Assembly (NCBI GenBank): GCA_012515235.1
Contig: JAAYYU010000113.1
Location: forward strand, 1 to 64,000
Direction: 5' to 3'
Length of the DNA stretch: 64,000 nucleotides
Origin: Candidatus Anammoximicrobium sp.
GTDB taxonomy: Bacteria > Planctomycetota > Planctomycetia > Pirellulales > Pirellulaceae
In this document: positions 29,141-38,508 of the stretch, piece after piece
Position numbering within the stretch: position 1 is the first letter of the stretch
Layout: each line of letters starts with the position of its first letter
Notes under the pieces: model-generated
What the model was told of the DNA's origin: nothing
The model's input: only the letters and a program-made list of their open reading frames with translations
Databases searched by the model: none
Translations under genes and position numbers: made by a program

Positions 29141-30460
29141 ATGTCTTTCCAAGTACCCCCTATCCCGGACGCCGTGGACTTGATCCGGCACGGACAACTG
29201 AGCCCTCGCCGCTTGGTGGACCACTGCCTGGAGCAAATCCGTCGTTTTGAGGACCGAGTCCACGCCTGGGTCTGCATCGACGAGCGGGGCGCGATCGCGG
29301 AGGCCGAACGGCTGGGCGATCTGGCCGGCCAGGGCCGGCTGCTGGGCCCGCTGCACGGAATTCCCGTCGGCGTCAAGGACATCATCGACGTGGCGGGCAT
29401 GGCGACGGAGGCCGGATCGCCGCTGCTGCGGGGCCGGATCGCCCCGCAGGATGCTCCGGTTGTCGCCCGGCTGCGCGCGGCCGGCGCGATCATCCTGGGC
29501 AAGACCGTCACGACCGAGTTCGCGTGTTTCGATCCCTCGCCCACGCGCAACCCCTGGAACCTGGGGCACACGCCGGGCGGCTCCAGCAGCGGCAGCGCCG
29601 CGGCGGTGGCGCTGGAGATGTGCCTGGCGGCGGTGGGCTCGCAGACCGGAGGCTCGATCGTGCGCCCCGCCGCCTACTGTGGCGTGGCCGGGCTCAAGCC
29701 GACCTTCGGCCGGGTGGACACTGCGGGCGTGGTTCCGGTCAGTCGTCACCTGGACCACGTGGGACCGCTGGCTCGGTCCGCAGCCGACCTGGGAGCGATG
29801 TTCGCCGCGATGACCGGCGCTGACGATCGGGCTCTGGACCTGCCCGCGCCGCCAACCATCTCCTTGATTGGCGAGTTCTTCCTGCAGCAGGCGGACGACG
29901 CCGTGCGCGACGTCATGGTGGCGGCTTCGGAGGCGCTGCTCCAAGCCGGGGCCTCGTTGCAGATGCTCCGCCTGCCGGAGTCCTTCTTCCTGACGCTTGC
30001 CATGCACCGGTGCCTGATGGCCGTGGACGCCGCCGAGAGTCATTTGCAGACCTTTGTCGAACATCAGGACTCCTACGGCCCGCGGGTGCGAGCGTTGATC
30101 GAAGAAGGCTTGTCGACGGCGGCCATCGACTACGCGCTGGCGCTTCGGCACCAGGGGCAATTCCGTCGTGATTTGGAGGCGATCATCCAGGGCGACGTCA
30201 TTGCCGCCACGCCGGCTACGCCCACCCCGGCCCCCGCCACGCTCCAGTCCACGGGCGACCCCAGTTTCAACTCGCCGTGGAGCCACGCCGGCCTGCCGGC
30301 CGCGACCATCCCCTGCGGCTTGACGCCCGCGGGTCTCCCTTGCGGACTGCAGTTGATCGCCGCGCCCCATCAGGAACAACGACTGTTGTCCGTGGCCGCT
30401 TGGTGCGAGCAAGTGTTGACGTTCCGCGCCGCGCCGCCGTTGCTCAATCCGCATCGCTGA
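29141..30460 (+). CDS. Amidase signature family protein
   Basis: 439 residues. The Ser-cisSer-Lys triad is visible: Lys in PVGVKDIID, the cis-Ser in GSQTGGSIVRPAA and the nucleophile in TPGGSSSGSAAAVA with the downstream AYCGVAGLKPTFGRV. The enzyme hydrolyses an amide, as in aryl amidases or AtzE/GatA-like proteins; GatA itself is unlikely without gatB/C nearby. Start 29141 follows GGAGCC; an in-frame upstream extension encodes an unrelated gene fragment. It converges with and overlaps recD2 by 17 bases at the 3' ends. Confidence 0.88.
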   Translation: MSFQVPPIPDAVDLIRHGQLSPRRLVDHCLEQIRRFEDRVHAWVCIDERGAIAEAERLGDLAGQGRLLGPLHGIPVGVKDIIDVAGMATEAGSPLLRGRIAPQDAPVVARLRAAGAIILGKTVTTEFACFDPSPTRNPWNLGHTPGGSSSGSAAAVALEMCLAAVGSQTGGSIVRPAAYCGVAGLKPTFGRVDTAGVVPVSRHLDHVGPLARSAADLGAMFAAMTGADDRALDLPAPPTISLIGEFFLQQADDAVRDVMVAASEALLQAGASLQMLRLPESFFLTLAMHRCLMAVDAAESHLQTFVEHQDSYGPRVRALIEEGLSTAAIDYALALRHQGQFRRDLEAIIQGDVIAATPATPTPAPATLQSTGDPSFNSPWSHAGLPAATIPCGLTPAGLPCGLQLIAAPHQEQRLLSVAAWCEQVLTFRAAPPLLNPHR

Positions 30461-32645
30461 TCGCCGTTTTCGGGTCCAGGCGGTCCGCGGGACTCAGCCG
30501 CCGCGCCAGCGCCGTGCAACGCTGGCGGGTGTCCTGCCGCCGGACCGCCAAGCCCAGGGCCTTCTTGGTGCCGACCAGAATGACCAGCCGCTTGCCGCGC
30601 GTAACGGCCGTGTACAGGAGGTTTCGCTGCAGCATCAGGAAATGCTGGGTGTGCAGGGGAATCACCACGCACGGATATTCGCTGCCCTGGCTCTTGTGGA
30701 CCGTCAGCACGTAGGCCAGGGACAGTTCGTCCAGATCGCCGAAATCGTACCGCACGCTTCGTCCCTCAAACAAAACTGCCAATTCCTGCTCGATGCGGTT
30801 GATCTTCTCGATCACGCCCAGATCGCCGTTGAACACGTCCCGCTGGTAGTTGTTTACGGTTTGAATCACGCGGTCGCCCTCGCGGAAGATCCAGCCAAAG
30901 CGTTCGATCTGCGGCTGGTCGCGGGGCGGGTTCAGCGCCTCTTGCAAAACCTGGTTCAGGTTCCGCGCGCCCAGTTCGGAACGGTTCATGGGCGAGAGGA
31001 TCTGGATGTCGGTTCGCGGATTCAAGCCGAATCGCTGGGGGATGCGCTCGCGGACCAGCCGCAGGATCATCTCGCGGATCGCCTCCGGCTCGTTGGCTTC
31101 GACGAAGTAGAAATCGGCCAACTTGTCCGGCGGGGTCAGGTCGGGGACGCGGCCGCGGTTGATGGCATAGGCGGCGCTGATGATGCGGCTTTGGGCCGCC
31201 TGGCGGAACACCTCCGTCAGTCGCACCACGGGCACGGCGCGGGACCGGATCAGGTCGGCTAGCACGCTGCCGGGGCCGACCGAGGGCAATTGATCGACGT
31301 CCCCGACCAGCACGACGCAGGCCGCGGAGGGCACGGCGCGGAAGAACTGGTGCGCCAGCAGGGCGTCGACCATGGACGTCTCGTCCATGACGAACAAGTC
31401 GCCCGACAGCGGGTGCGATGCCTGGCGGCGAAAATCGCCCGTGGCCGGATCGAACTCCAGCAGCCGGTGGACAGTCTTGGCCGTCTGGCCGGTGGTCTCC
31501 GCCAGCCGTTTGGCGGCCCGCCCGGTGGGCGCGGTCAGCACGCAGCGCAGGCCTTGGGCCGCAAAGATCTCCAGGATACTGCGGACGAGCGTCGTTTTGC
31601 CCACGCCGGGTCCGCCCGTGATGATCAGTATTTTTTCCCGGCAGACCTGGCGGATGGCCTCCTTCTGGGCGGCGGCCAGCGCGATGTCGAGCCGTTTTTC
31701 GACCCAGCCAATGGCCGCCTCGACGTCGATCTGCGGCAGGGGATGCCCGGCCTGCGACGCCAGCCGTTGGACGGATTTGGCCAGCCCGGTTTCGGCGCGG
31801 TGCAAGGGCGTCAGGAACAGCCACGGCTCGTCGCCGACTCGCTCGCGGACCACCGAGCCGTCGCCGATCGCGTCTTCGACCGCGCGCTGGACGATCTCCT
31901 GCGGAATCTCCACCAGGTTGACGGTCCGTTCAACCGCGCCGGCTTCGGGATAACCGCAATGCCCTTCGCCGCTCAGTTCCATCAGCGCATAGCGCACGGC
32001 GGCGCGGGCGCGGTGCGGCGAGTTGCGGTCGATGCCCAGCTTGGCGGCCAGCTCGTCCGCCGTCTTGAAGCCGATCCCGCGGATATCGTCCGCCAGTTGG
32101 TACGGATTGGCCTTGATCTTTGCGATCGCGTCCTGGCCGTAGGTGCGGTAGATCCGCAGCGCGCGTCCGGAGCCGATGCCGTACTCGCTGAAAAACAGCA
32201 TGATCTTGCGGACTTCCCGCTGCTCTTCCCAGCTGGCGCGGATCCGCTTCAGCCGTTTCTGGCCAATGCCGCGGATGTGCAGCAGAAAGTCCGGGCAGTC
32301 GTCCAGGATCTGGAGCGTGCGTTCCCGGTGCAGGGCGACGATCTTCGCCGCCAACTGCGGTCCGATGCTGCGGATCGCGCCGGACGCCAGATACCGCTGG
32401 ATCCCCTCGGCCGACGTCGGGGGCGACGTGCGGATCTCGTCGGCCTTGAACTGTTGGCCGTGCTGGCGATCCACCGTCCAACTGCCGCGGGCAGTCAGGT
32501 GCTCGCCCGCCGCCGCGGACGTCATGCAGCCCACCACGGTGACCAGCTCGCGGCGGCCCTTGACCTGGACCTTGAGCACTGCGAACCCGTTTTCCGGGTT
32601 GTGAAAGGTGACGCGTTCGATCAGACCGGCAAGCGTTTCCGGCAT
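30444..32645 (-). CDS. recD2: RecD2-type ATP-dependent 5'-3' DNA helicase
   Basis: 733 residues, the RecD2 length. The N-terminal ~200 residues include two helix-hairpin-helix motifs (IRSIGPQLAAKI, IRGIGQKRLKRI, IRGIGFKTADELAAKLG). The motor shows Walker A GGPGVGKTTLV at 344-354, VDETSMVD, GDVDQLPSVGPG and the SF1 motif VLTVHKSQGSEYPCVV near the end. RecD2 acts in DNA repair and mismatch handling without RecB or RecC, neither of which is present here. Its 3' end overlaps the amidase by 17 bases. Confidence 0.95.
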   Translation of the reverse strand: MPETLAGLIERVTFHNPENGFAVLKVQVKGRRELVTVVGCMTSAAAGEHLTARGSWTVDRQHGQQFKADEIRTSPPTSAEGIQRYLASGAIRSIGPQLAAKIVALHRERTLQILDDCPDFLLHIRGIGQKRLKRIRASWEEQREVRKIMLFFSEYGIGSGRALRIYRTYGQDAIAKIKANPYQLADDIRGIGFKTADELAAKLGIDRNSPHRARAAVRYALMELSGEGHCGYPEAGAVERTVNLVEIPQEIVQRAVEDAIGDGSVVRERVGDEPWLFLTPLHRAETGLAKSVQRLASQAGHPLPQIDVEAAIGWVEKRLDIALAAAQKEAIRQVCREKILIITGGPGVGKTTLVRSILEIFAAQGLRCVLTAPTGRAAKRLAETTGQTAKTVHRLLEFDPATGDFRRQASHPLSGDLFVMDETSMVDALLAHQFFRAVPSAACVVLVGDVDQLPSVGPGSVLADLIRSRAVPVVRLTEVFRQAAQSRIISAAYAINRGRVPDLTPPDKLADFYFVEANEPEAIREMILRLVRERIPQRFGLNPRTDIQILSPMNRSELGARNLNQVLQEALNPPRDQPQIERFGWIFREGDRVIQTVNNYQRDVFNGDLGVIEKINRIEQELAVLFEGRSVRYDFGDLDELSLAYVLTVHKSQGSEYPCVVIPLHTQHFLMLQRNLLYTAVTRGKRLVILVGTKKALGLAVRRQDTRQRCTALARRLSPADRLDPKTAISDAD

Positions 32646-32838
32646 GGCGGCAGGATTCCTGGGAAGGTGCTTGAATCGGCGGCCATTTTACGGCCCGCGC
32701 GGAGAGCCGTGCAACGTGACCGGAAGCCCCGCTTTTTGAAAAACACGGGCTGGGAGGCGTTGAACGCCGGGGGGCGAATCTGTTACCGTGACCGTCGGGG
32801 GCGGAAACTCGCCGGGAAACCGCGGACAAGGGGGACTC

Positions 32839-33276
32839 ATGAAGATCTTTTTGGCAGGGATTATGCAAGGTTCGCACCGCGAGGCCGTGCTGCACGAACA
32901 GGATTATCGGATTCGGTTCAAGCGGTTGCTGGCCGCGCACTGGCCGGAAGCGGAAGTCTACGATCCGCTGGAGAATCACGGCGATTCGATCAACTATGCC
33001 GACCACACGGGCCGCGCGGTGTTTCTGCATCACAACCGGATGTGCCGCGAAGTCGATGCCTTGGTGGCCTTCGTGCCCGAAGCGTCGATGGGCACGGCGA
33101 TCGAGATGTGGGAGGCCTATCAACACGGGCGGGCGGTGATCACGATCAGCCCGCTGAAGCACAATTGGGCGATCAAATACTGCAGCCACGACATCTATCC
33201 CGACGTGCCGACGTTCGAGGCGGCCCTGGCCGACGGGCGCGTGCGGCAGCGGATTTGCGAGGTACTGAGGCCATGA
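32839..33276 (+). CDS. Nucleoside 2-deoxyribosyltransferase-like protein
   Basis: 145 residues: MKIFLAGIMQGSHREAVLH at the start, YDPLENHGDSI, then ALVAFVPEASMGTAIEMWEA and a short end. The Rossmann-like fold with a late Glu-Met pair (GTAIEMWEA) resembles nucleoside 2-deoxyribosyltransferases and their NAD-linked relatives. Exact activity unknown. GGGGGA precedes the ATG, and its stop overlaps the start of rlmN by 4 bases (ATGA). Confidence 0.75.
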   Translation: MKIFLAGIMQGSHREAVLHEQDYRIRFKRLLAAHWPEAEVYDPLENHGDSINYADHTGRAVFLHHNRMCREVDALVAFVPEASMGTAIEMWEAYQHGRAVITISPLKHNWAIKYCSHDIYPDVPTFEAALADGRVRQRICEVLRP

Positions 33277-34301
33277 GACACGTCCTGGATCTCGCGGCCG
33301 CCGGGTTGGCAGACTGGTTGGCCGAACGGGGCCTGCCGGCGTTCCGGGGGCGGCAGATCCGCCAGTGGCTGTTCGAGAAACGGGCCGCCGAGTTCCGGGC
33401 CATGACGGATTTGCCGGCCCGGCTGCGGGAAGAACTGGCCGCCGAGTTCCACGTCTGGACGACGCAGATCGCGCGGCACAGCCAAGCGGACGACGGCACG
33501 GAAAAACTGCTGCTGCAGTTGCCCGACGGCGGGCGGATCGAGTGCGTGCTGCTGCGCGACGGCACGCGGCGGTCGATCTGCCTCAGCACCCAGGTGGGCT
33601 GCGGCATGGGCTGCGTGTTCTGCGCCAGCGGGCTGGACGGAGTCGTCCGCAACTTGACCTCCGGCGAGATCGTCGAACAGATGCTGCGGCTGCAGCAGTT
33701 GTTGCCGCCGGAGGAACGGCTGAGCCACATCGTCGTGATGGGCATGGGGGAGCCGCTAGCGAATCTGGACCGGCTGCTGCCGGCGCTCGACCTGGCGCAC
33801 CGTCCGGACGGACTGGGCATCAGCGCACGCCGCATCACGATCTCGACGGTCGGCCTGCCTCCGGCCATGGACCGGCTGACGCAGTCCAAGTGCCAGTATC
33901 ACCTGGCCGTCTCCCTGCACGCCCCGAACGACGCGCTGCGGAACCAACTGGTGCCGGTCAATAAGAAAATCGGACTGCGCCAGGTGCTGGAGGCCGCCGA
34001 CCGCTACTTTGAGGCTTCCGGCCGGCGGCTGACGTTCGAGTACGTGTTGCTGGCAGGTCTCAACGACCAGCCCGCGCAGGCCCGCGAACTGGCCGCTTTG
34101 CTGCGCGGCCGCCCGGCGCTGCTGAACGTGATTCCCTACAATCCGGTGACCGGACTGCCCTACCAGACGCCCTCGCCGCCGGCTCAAAAACGGTTCCGCG
34201 AGATCCTCGAACACGCCGGGATCAACGTGCAGTTCCGCGAGCGCAAGGGCGACAAGATTTCGGCGGCCTGCGGGCAGTTACGGCGCGTGTCGCCAGGGTG
34301 A
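33273..34301 (+). CDS. rlmN: 23S rRNA (adenine-2503-C2) methyltransferase RlmN
   Basis: 342 residues. Radical-SAM protein that methylates A2503 of 23S rRNA and A37 of some tRNAs. The CxxxCxxC cluster is C110, C114, C117 in GCGMGCVFCASG, with MGMGEPLANLD, the ISTVGL strand and the second catalytic Cys near the C-terminus (ISAACGQL). Translation is coupled to the upstream gene (ATGA overlap). Confidence 0.96.
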   Translation: MRHVLDLAAAGLADWLAERGLPAFRGRQIRQWLFEKRAAEFRAMTDLPARLREELAAEFHVWTTQIARHSQADDGTEKLLLQLPDGGRIECVLLRDGTRRSICLSTQVGCGMGCVFCASGLDGVVRNLTSGEIVEQMLRLQQLLPPEERLSHIVVMGMGEPLANLDRLLPALDLAHRPDGLGISARRITISTVGLPPAMDRLTQSKCQYHLAVSLHAPNDALRNQLVPVNKKIGLRQVLEAADRYFEASGRRLTFEYVLLAGLNDQPAQARELAALLRGRPALLNVIPYNPVTGLPYQTPSPPAQKRFREILEHAGINVQFRERKGDKISAACGQLRRVSPG

Positions 34302-34336
34302 CCGCGGGGAGCGAGCGGACGCCGGACCACGGGCTT

Positions 34337-35305
34337 TTACCCTGGTTTTTCCGTATTTCTGTGCTCTTCCAAGTGTTTCAGAAACTGCGCCACCGCCGCC
34401 TCGACCTCGGCTCCGGCCACGGCCAGGATGTCGTTGTGGTCGGCCGCCGGCAATTCGACGAAACGTTTTGGAATGCCGTGGGCCGATTGCGGCGGGGCCG
34501 CGGCGAACAGTTTCCGGCCGAGTCCGACGGGGATGATCGAGTCTCGCAGGCCGTGCAGATGCAGCAGCGGGCAACTCACTTGCGGCATCCGCCGGGCCGA
34601 CTCGTAACGGTCCACCAGCAGCCAGCGGACGGGCAGCCAAGGGTAGTGGTAGGCCGCCGCGTCGGCCAGGGAACTGAACGTGGCCCGCAGCACCAGTCCG
34701 CCGGGCGGCGTGCCGGCCGCACATTGTTCCGCGGCCAGCCGCACGGCCACGCCGCCGCCCAGCGATTCGCCGAACAGGATCAGGCGTCTCGGCGGAATGC
34801 GGCGGAGCTGGGTGGCATACCGCCAAGCCGCGGTCGCGTCCGCCGCCAACCGCGCTTCGCTGGGCGAACCGGGATTGTCGCCATAGCCGCGGTAGTCGAA
34901 GACGAACACATCGCAGTCCAGGTGCGCGAAGACCTCGAAGTCCTCGATCCGCCAGGCCCGGTGGCCCGCATTGCCGGAGAAGTACAGCACCACAGGCCGG
35001 CCCAGGGCCAATTGGGCGTCGCACGCCTCCCGGTCTGCCGCCGCGTGGCCGTCGGGCAACACGTGCCAGCCGTGCAATTCCAGGCCGTCGTCGGTCTGCA
35101 GCGCGATCGAGTGTACCCGTCCCGCCGCCAGACCGGCCTCTTGCGGGTCGATCCGCGACTGGCGGGCCGGCAAGTAGATCATCGCACGTTGCAGCACAGC
35201 CAGCATCACGACGATTGCCAGGTAGGTGGACAGGCCCAGGAGGAGCAACCGCCGCACGTTTTTCGGCCAACTCGATTCCGGCGGCGTCAGAGTCGGTTCG
35301 CTCAT
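34337..35305 (-). CDS. Membrane-anchored alpha/beta hydrolase (ABHD13/Bem46-like)
   Basis: 322 residues. A single N-terminal helix at about 18-40 anchors it; then LYFSGNAGHRAWR (oxyanion loop), VFDYRGYGDNPGSPSE, nucleophile Ser181 in GESLGGG, and a probable C-terminal Asp and His (LHGLRDSIIP, AADHNDIL). Substrate unknown. The open frame is longer, but the anchor begins at the ATG at 35305. Confidence 0.85.
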   Translation of the reverse strand: MSEPTLTPPESSWPKNVRRLLLLGLSTYLAIVVMLAVLQRAMIYLPARQSRIDPQEAGLAAGRVHSIALQTDDGLELHGWHVLPDGHAAADREACDAQLALGRPVVLYFSGNAGHRAWRIEDFEVFAHLDCDVFVFDYRGYGDNPGSPSEARLAADATAAWRYATQLRRIPPRRLILFGESLGGGVAVRLAAEQCAAGTPPGGLVLRATFSSLADAAAYHYPWLPVRWLLVDRYESARRMPQVSCPLLHLHGLRDSIIPVGLGRKLFAAAPPQSAHGIPKRFVELPAADHNDILAVAGAEVEAAVAQFLKHLEEHRNTEKPG

Positions 35306-35432
35306 GGATTCCCTCGCGGCTATTCTAACCCGGCGGCTCCCGGTTTGGCAGATGGCGACGGTTAGGATACATTGATGCGTCAGTGACTCGAACCGGGTTC
35401 CCATTTTCCGATTTGCTACAGGAGACACGTCC

Positions 35433-36386
35433 ATGCGACCTTGGTATTCGTTCTGCAGCGGGATCGTCGCGGCGTTGTTGCTCGCCGCGGGGGCTGGACT
35501 TTCTTGGGCGGAAGAGGCTTCGCCGGCCAAGACGACGTTTGCCGGCCAGCCGGTCCGGCCCGACGACGGCAAGCTGGGCATTATCGTCTTTGGCGCGCAT
35601 CCGGACGATTGCGAAATTCGCGCCGGCGGCGTGGCGGCGCTGTGGACCAAGGCCGGCCATGCGGTCAAGCTGGTCTCGATGACCAACGGCGACATCGGCC
35701 ATTGGCAGATGGCGGGCGGCCCGCTGGCCCTGCGCCGCAACGCGGAGGTGCAGGCCGCCGCCAAGATCCTGGGCGTGACCAGCGAGGTGCTGGACATCCA
35801 CGACGGCGAATTGATGCCGACCCTGGAGAACCGCAAGCTCATGACCCGGCTGATCCGGCAGTGGAACGCCGATATTGTGATCGGCCACCGGCCCAACGAT
35901 TACCATCCGGACCACCGCTACACCGGCGTGCTGATGCAGGATACGGCCTACATGGTCGCCGTGCCCTTCCTCTGCCCCGACACGCCGCCGCTGAAAAAGA
36001 ACCCGGTGTTCCTGTACTCGTTCGACAACTTCAAGACGCCCAATCCCTTCCGCCCGGACGTGGTCGTCGCCATCGACTCGGTGATCGATCAGAAGCTCGA
36101 CGCGCTGGCGACGCTGGAGTCGCAATTCATCGAAGGCGGAGCCACCGGCAGCGCGGAGCGCGTGCCCAAGAATGAAGAAGAGCGCAAGGCGGCGTTCGAG
36201 CGTCTGCGGGAGGGCTTCCGGCGACGCGCCGCCAATATCGCCGACCAGTGCCGCGCGAAACTGATCGATCTGTACGGCGAAGAACAAGGCAAGCAGGTGA
36301 AATACGCGGAAGCGTTTGAGATCTGCGAGTACGGCCGGCAGCCGAACAAGGCGGACCTGAAGAAACTGTTCCCGCTCGCGCCGTAA
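35433..36386 (+). CDS. Exported PIG-L family N-acetylglucosaminide deacetylase-like protein
   Basis: 317 residues. Signal peptide 1-26 (LLLAAGAGLSWA). The zinc motif AHPDD at 55-59 and the later HRPNDYHPDHRYTG show the PIG-L/LmbE fold, which removes acetyl groups from sugar amides. Its transport outside suggests action on cell-surface or environmental glycans. GGAGAC ribosome site precedes the ATG. Confidence 0.9.
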   Translation: MRPWYSFCSGIVAALLLAAGAGLSWAEEASPAKTTFAGQPVRPDDGKLGIIVFGAHPDDCEIRAGGVAALWTKAGHAVKLVSMTNGDIGHWQMAGGPLALRRNAEVQAAAKILGVTSEVLDIHDGELMPTLENRKLMTRLIRQWNADIVIGHRPNDYHPDHRYTGVLMQDTAYMVAVPFLCPDTPPLKKNPVFLYSFDNFKTPNPFRPDVVVAIDSVIDQKLDALATLESQFIEGGATGSAERVPKNEEERKAAFERLREGFRRRAANIADQCRAKLIDLYGEEQGKQVKYAEAFEICEYGRQPNKADLKKLFPLAP

Positions 36387-36517
36387 GCAGGACTCCCTGG
36401 CGGCCCGCAGCGGGAAAAAGCCGGCCGGAACCAGTCCGCACGGTTCCAGCCAGCCGCGGACGCAACGGACCGCAGAAGCCGCGAATCGGCAGGCACACGC
36501 GCCAACAGAGGCATCCG

Positions 36518-36931
36518 ATGGCCGTGCTTGACATCAACTGGAACCCTTCGCCCAGGCAACTGCGGCAGTTCGCGCTGCTGCTGGCGGCAGTGCTGGTCGG
36601 AGTCGCCCTCTGGCTGTACTGCAGGTTCCCCGCTTCAGCTTGGGGCGTTGCGGCGTTGCTGGCCTTCGTTGCGGGCGGGATCGGCGTGGCGCGTCCCGCC
36701 CTGCTGCGGCCCGTGTACGTGGCCTGGATGGCCGCCGTGTTTCCCATCGGCTGGACCGTCTCGCACCTGCTGCTGGCGGCGATCTACTACTTGGTCATCA
36801 CCCCGATCGGCGTTATCATGCGCCTGTGCGGTTACGATCCGCTGCAGCGACACTGGGACCGGAACGCCAAAACCTACTGGAAACGGCGGGAAGACCAGGA
36901 CGAGACGAAGCGGTATTTCAGGCAGTATTGA
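36518..36931 (+). CDS. SxtJ-like small membrane protein
   Basis: 137 residues with three or so hydrophobic segments (about 17-35, 41-60, 68-105), followed by RLCGYDPLQRHWDRNAKTYW, a tail typical of SxtJ-family proteins. In other bacteria these pair with DUF5989 and a carbamoyltransferase, often in cell-envelope or exopolysaccharide clusters. Here the DUF5989 gene follows after 9 bases. Ribosome site weak (GAGGC). Confidence 0.8.
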   Translation: MAVLDINWNPSPRQLRQFALLLAAVLVGVALWLYCRFPASAWGVAALLAFVAGGIGVARPALLRPVYVAWMAAVFPIGWTVSHLLLAAIYYLVITPIGVIMRLCGYDPLQRHWDRNAKTYWKRREDQDETKRYFRQY

Positions 36932-36940
36932 CGAAGTCCT

Positions 36941-37168
36941 ATGACGCCCTCGGAAGAAGACAACAACCAGCCCGTCACGCCGCCAGCGTCGGAATTTGCC
37001 GAGCAGGCGCAGCAATCTCAACCCGGCATCCTGGCCGAGTTCTGGGACTTCTTCATCCACAACAAAAAGTGGTGGCTCACGCCGATCATCGTCGTGCTCC
37101 TGCTGATGGGACTGCTGATCCTGCTCAGCGGAACCGCCGCCGCGCCGTTCATCTACACGATCTGGTAG
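36941..37168 (+). CDS. DUF5989-type single-helix membrane protein
   Basis: 75 residues: disordered N-terminus, FWDFFIHNKKWWLTPIIVVL as the signature and helix start, then a final AAAPFIYTIW. This matches DUF5989, the usual partner of SxtJ. No function is established. Located 9 bases after the SxtJ-like stop; the usual third partner (a carbamoyltransferase) is not next to it, and a repeat at 37183 ends the cluster. Confidence 0.85.
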   Translation: MTPSEEDNNQPVTPPASEFAEQAQQSQPGILAEFWDFFIHNKKWWLTPIIVVLLLMGLLILLSGTAAAPFIYTIW

Positions 37169-37182
37169 CCGCCGGTGGAAAG

Positions 37183-37278
37183 GGGGTCAGGCTTACAGGA
37201 TTCAGTTTTGGTCGATCGAAAGCTCGCCCATCTGGAACGCCCCTGCTCGACCAAAAATTGAATTCTGCAGGCCTGACC
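37183..37278. repeat. Long palindromic interspersed repeat (copy 2), convergent-gene position
   Basis: Starts GGGGTCAGGCTTACAGGATT and ends AATTCTGCAGGCCTGACC, matching the arms of the element at 3040-3140 over about 30 bases. Both copies share CCATCTGG in the loop. It lies between the convergent DUF5989 gene (ends 37168) and GT4 gene (ends 37309). Confidence 0.9.
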
Positions 37279-37308
37279 GCGCGACTGAGTCTTCACAGCC
37301 CGCCGCGG

Positions 37309-38415
37309 TCACATCGCGGCCAGGACGTCGTCCCAGCGTGCGAAGAAGGCATCCGGACTGAATCGCGACACGACTTCCTCCGCGCGGCGGCCCAGCCGGG
37401 CCCGGTGGGCTTGGTCCGAGACCAGTTGCCGCAAGGCTTCCGCCAGCGCGTCGACGTCTTCCGGAGGAACCAGCAGCCCGTCCACGCCGTCGCGGATGAT
37501 TTCCGCCGGCCCGCTCTCGCAGTCGCTGGCCACACAGGGCAGACCGCAGGCCATGGCTTCCAGCAGGGCGTTGGGAAAACCTTCGTAACGCGAGGGCAGC
37601 ACGAACGCGCTCGCCTGGAGCAGCGCGGCCTGAGGACCGTCGGTCCAGCCGGCCAGTTGCACCCGGTTGCGGACGCCCAGCGAATCGGCCAACTGTTCCA
37701 GAACGCGGCGCTGCGGCCCTTCGCCCAGGATCTGCAGCGTCCATTCCGGATACCAGGGCGAGAGGCGGGCAAAGGCCCGGATCAGCAGATCGAAGCCCTT
37801 CTCCGGACTCAGCCGCCCAACCCCGACGATCCGCGACCGGCGCCGCTCCGGCGGCGGAACGGCTGCGGCGGGCGGCGCGACGGCGTTGGGGATCACCACC
37901 ACGGGCCGCGAAGGAACGAGCCGGGAAGCGTATCGCGCCACCGACGGGGTCTGCACGACCCACACGCCGCAGCGCGGGTACGTCCGCCGCCGCAGCCATT
38001 CCCAGACCGGACCCAGCGACTGGTGCCGGGGATCGCTCCGTTCGGCGATGACAACGTGGCGTGGGGCGTCCCGGCAGGCCAGCAGCGTGAGCACGTTCAT
38101 CTTGTCGGTAAAGCTGATCACGCGCGGGGCGCCCGCGTCACGGATGGCCTGCCGCAGACGGCGCAGGCGAGTCCACGTGTTGCGGACCCGCTGCCACGGA
38201 CCCTGCGACTCCTGCATCAGGCCCAGGGCCACGCGGCGGACACGGGCGTCCAAGCGAAACACGTCGCTGTCCGCCGTCCCCAGCGTGATGGCCGTGACGT
38301 CGCGGCCTGACGCAGCCCAATGATCGGCCAGCGTGCAGAACACGCGTTCGGCACCGCCCCCGCTCAAGGCGTGGATGACCATCGTCAATCGCCGATCCAC
38401 CGCCCTGTCTGTCAT
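37309..38415 (-). CDS. GT4-family glycosyltransferase
   Basis: 368 residues. N-terminal MVIHALSGGGAERVFCTLAD (GGGAER motif of GT4) and the C-terminal nucleotide-sugar half with GVGRLSPEKGFDLLIRAF, PSRYEGFPNALLEAMACGLP and VVASDCESGPAEIIRDG. It adds a sugar from a nucleotide donor to a polysaccharide or lipid. It converges with SxtJ/DUF5989 and is divergent from the SGNH hydrolase, so the region may make a surface glycan. Confidence 0.92.
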   Translation of the reverse strand: MTDRAVDRRLTMVIHALSGGGAERVFCTLADHWAASGRDVTAITLGTADSDVFRLDARVRRVALGLMQESQGPWQRVRNTWTRLRRLRQAIRDAGAPRVISFTDKMNVLTLLACRDAPRHVVIAERSDPRHQSLGPVWEWLRRRTYPRCGVWVVQTPSVARYASRLVPSRPVVVIPNAVAPPAAAVPPPERRRSRIVGVGRLSPEKGFDLLIRAFARLSPWYPEWTLQILGEGPQRRVLEQLADSLGVRNRVQLAGWTDGPQAALLQASAFVLPSRYEGFPNALLEAMACGLPCVASDCESGPAEIIRDGVDGLLVPPEDVDALAEALRQLVSDQAHRARLGRRAEEVVSRFSPDAFFARWDDVLAAM

Positions 38416-38508
38416 GCCGCTTCCTCCAGCGAACCTCTCGCCCGCGTCCCAGGATGCCTTATACTATCCCGATCCTCGGCAGGAAGACAGGACACACGGG
38501 TCTGATCC

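Noticed and set aside
28409-30454. 681-codon minus-strand frame opposite amidase
   Set aside because: Shadow of the amidase frame; the plus strand has the full amidase triad.
29141-30460. GatA subunit of the Glu-tRNA amidotransferase
   Set aside because: No gatB/gatC beside it and sequence looks like a general amidase; a search would be needed to exclude it fully.
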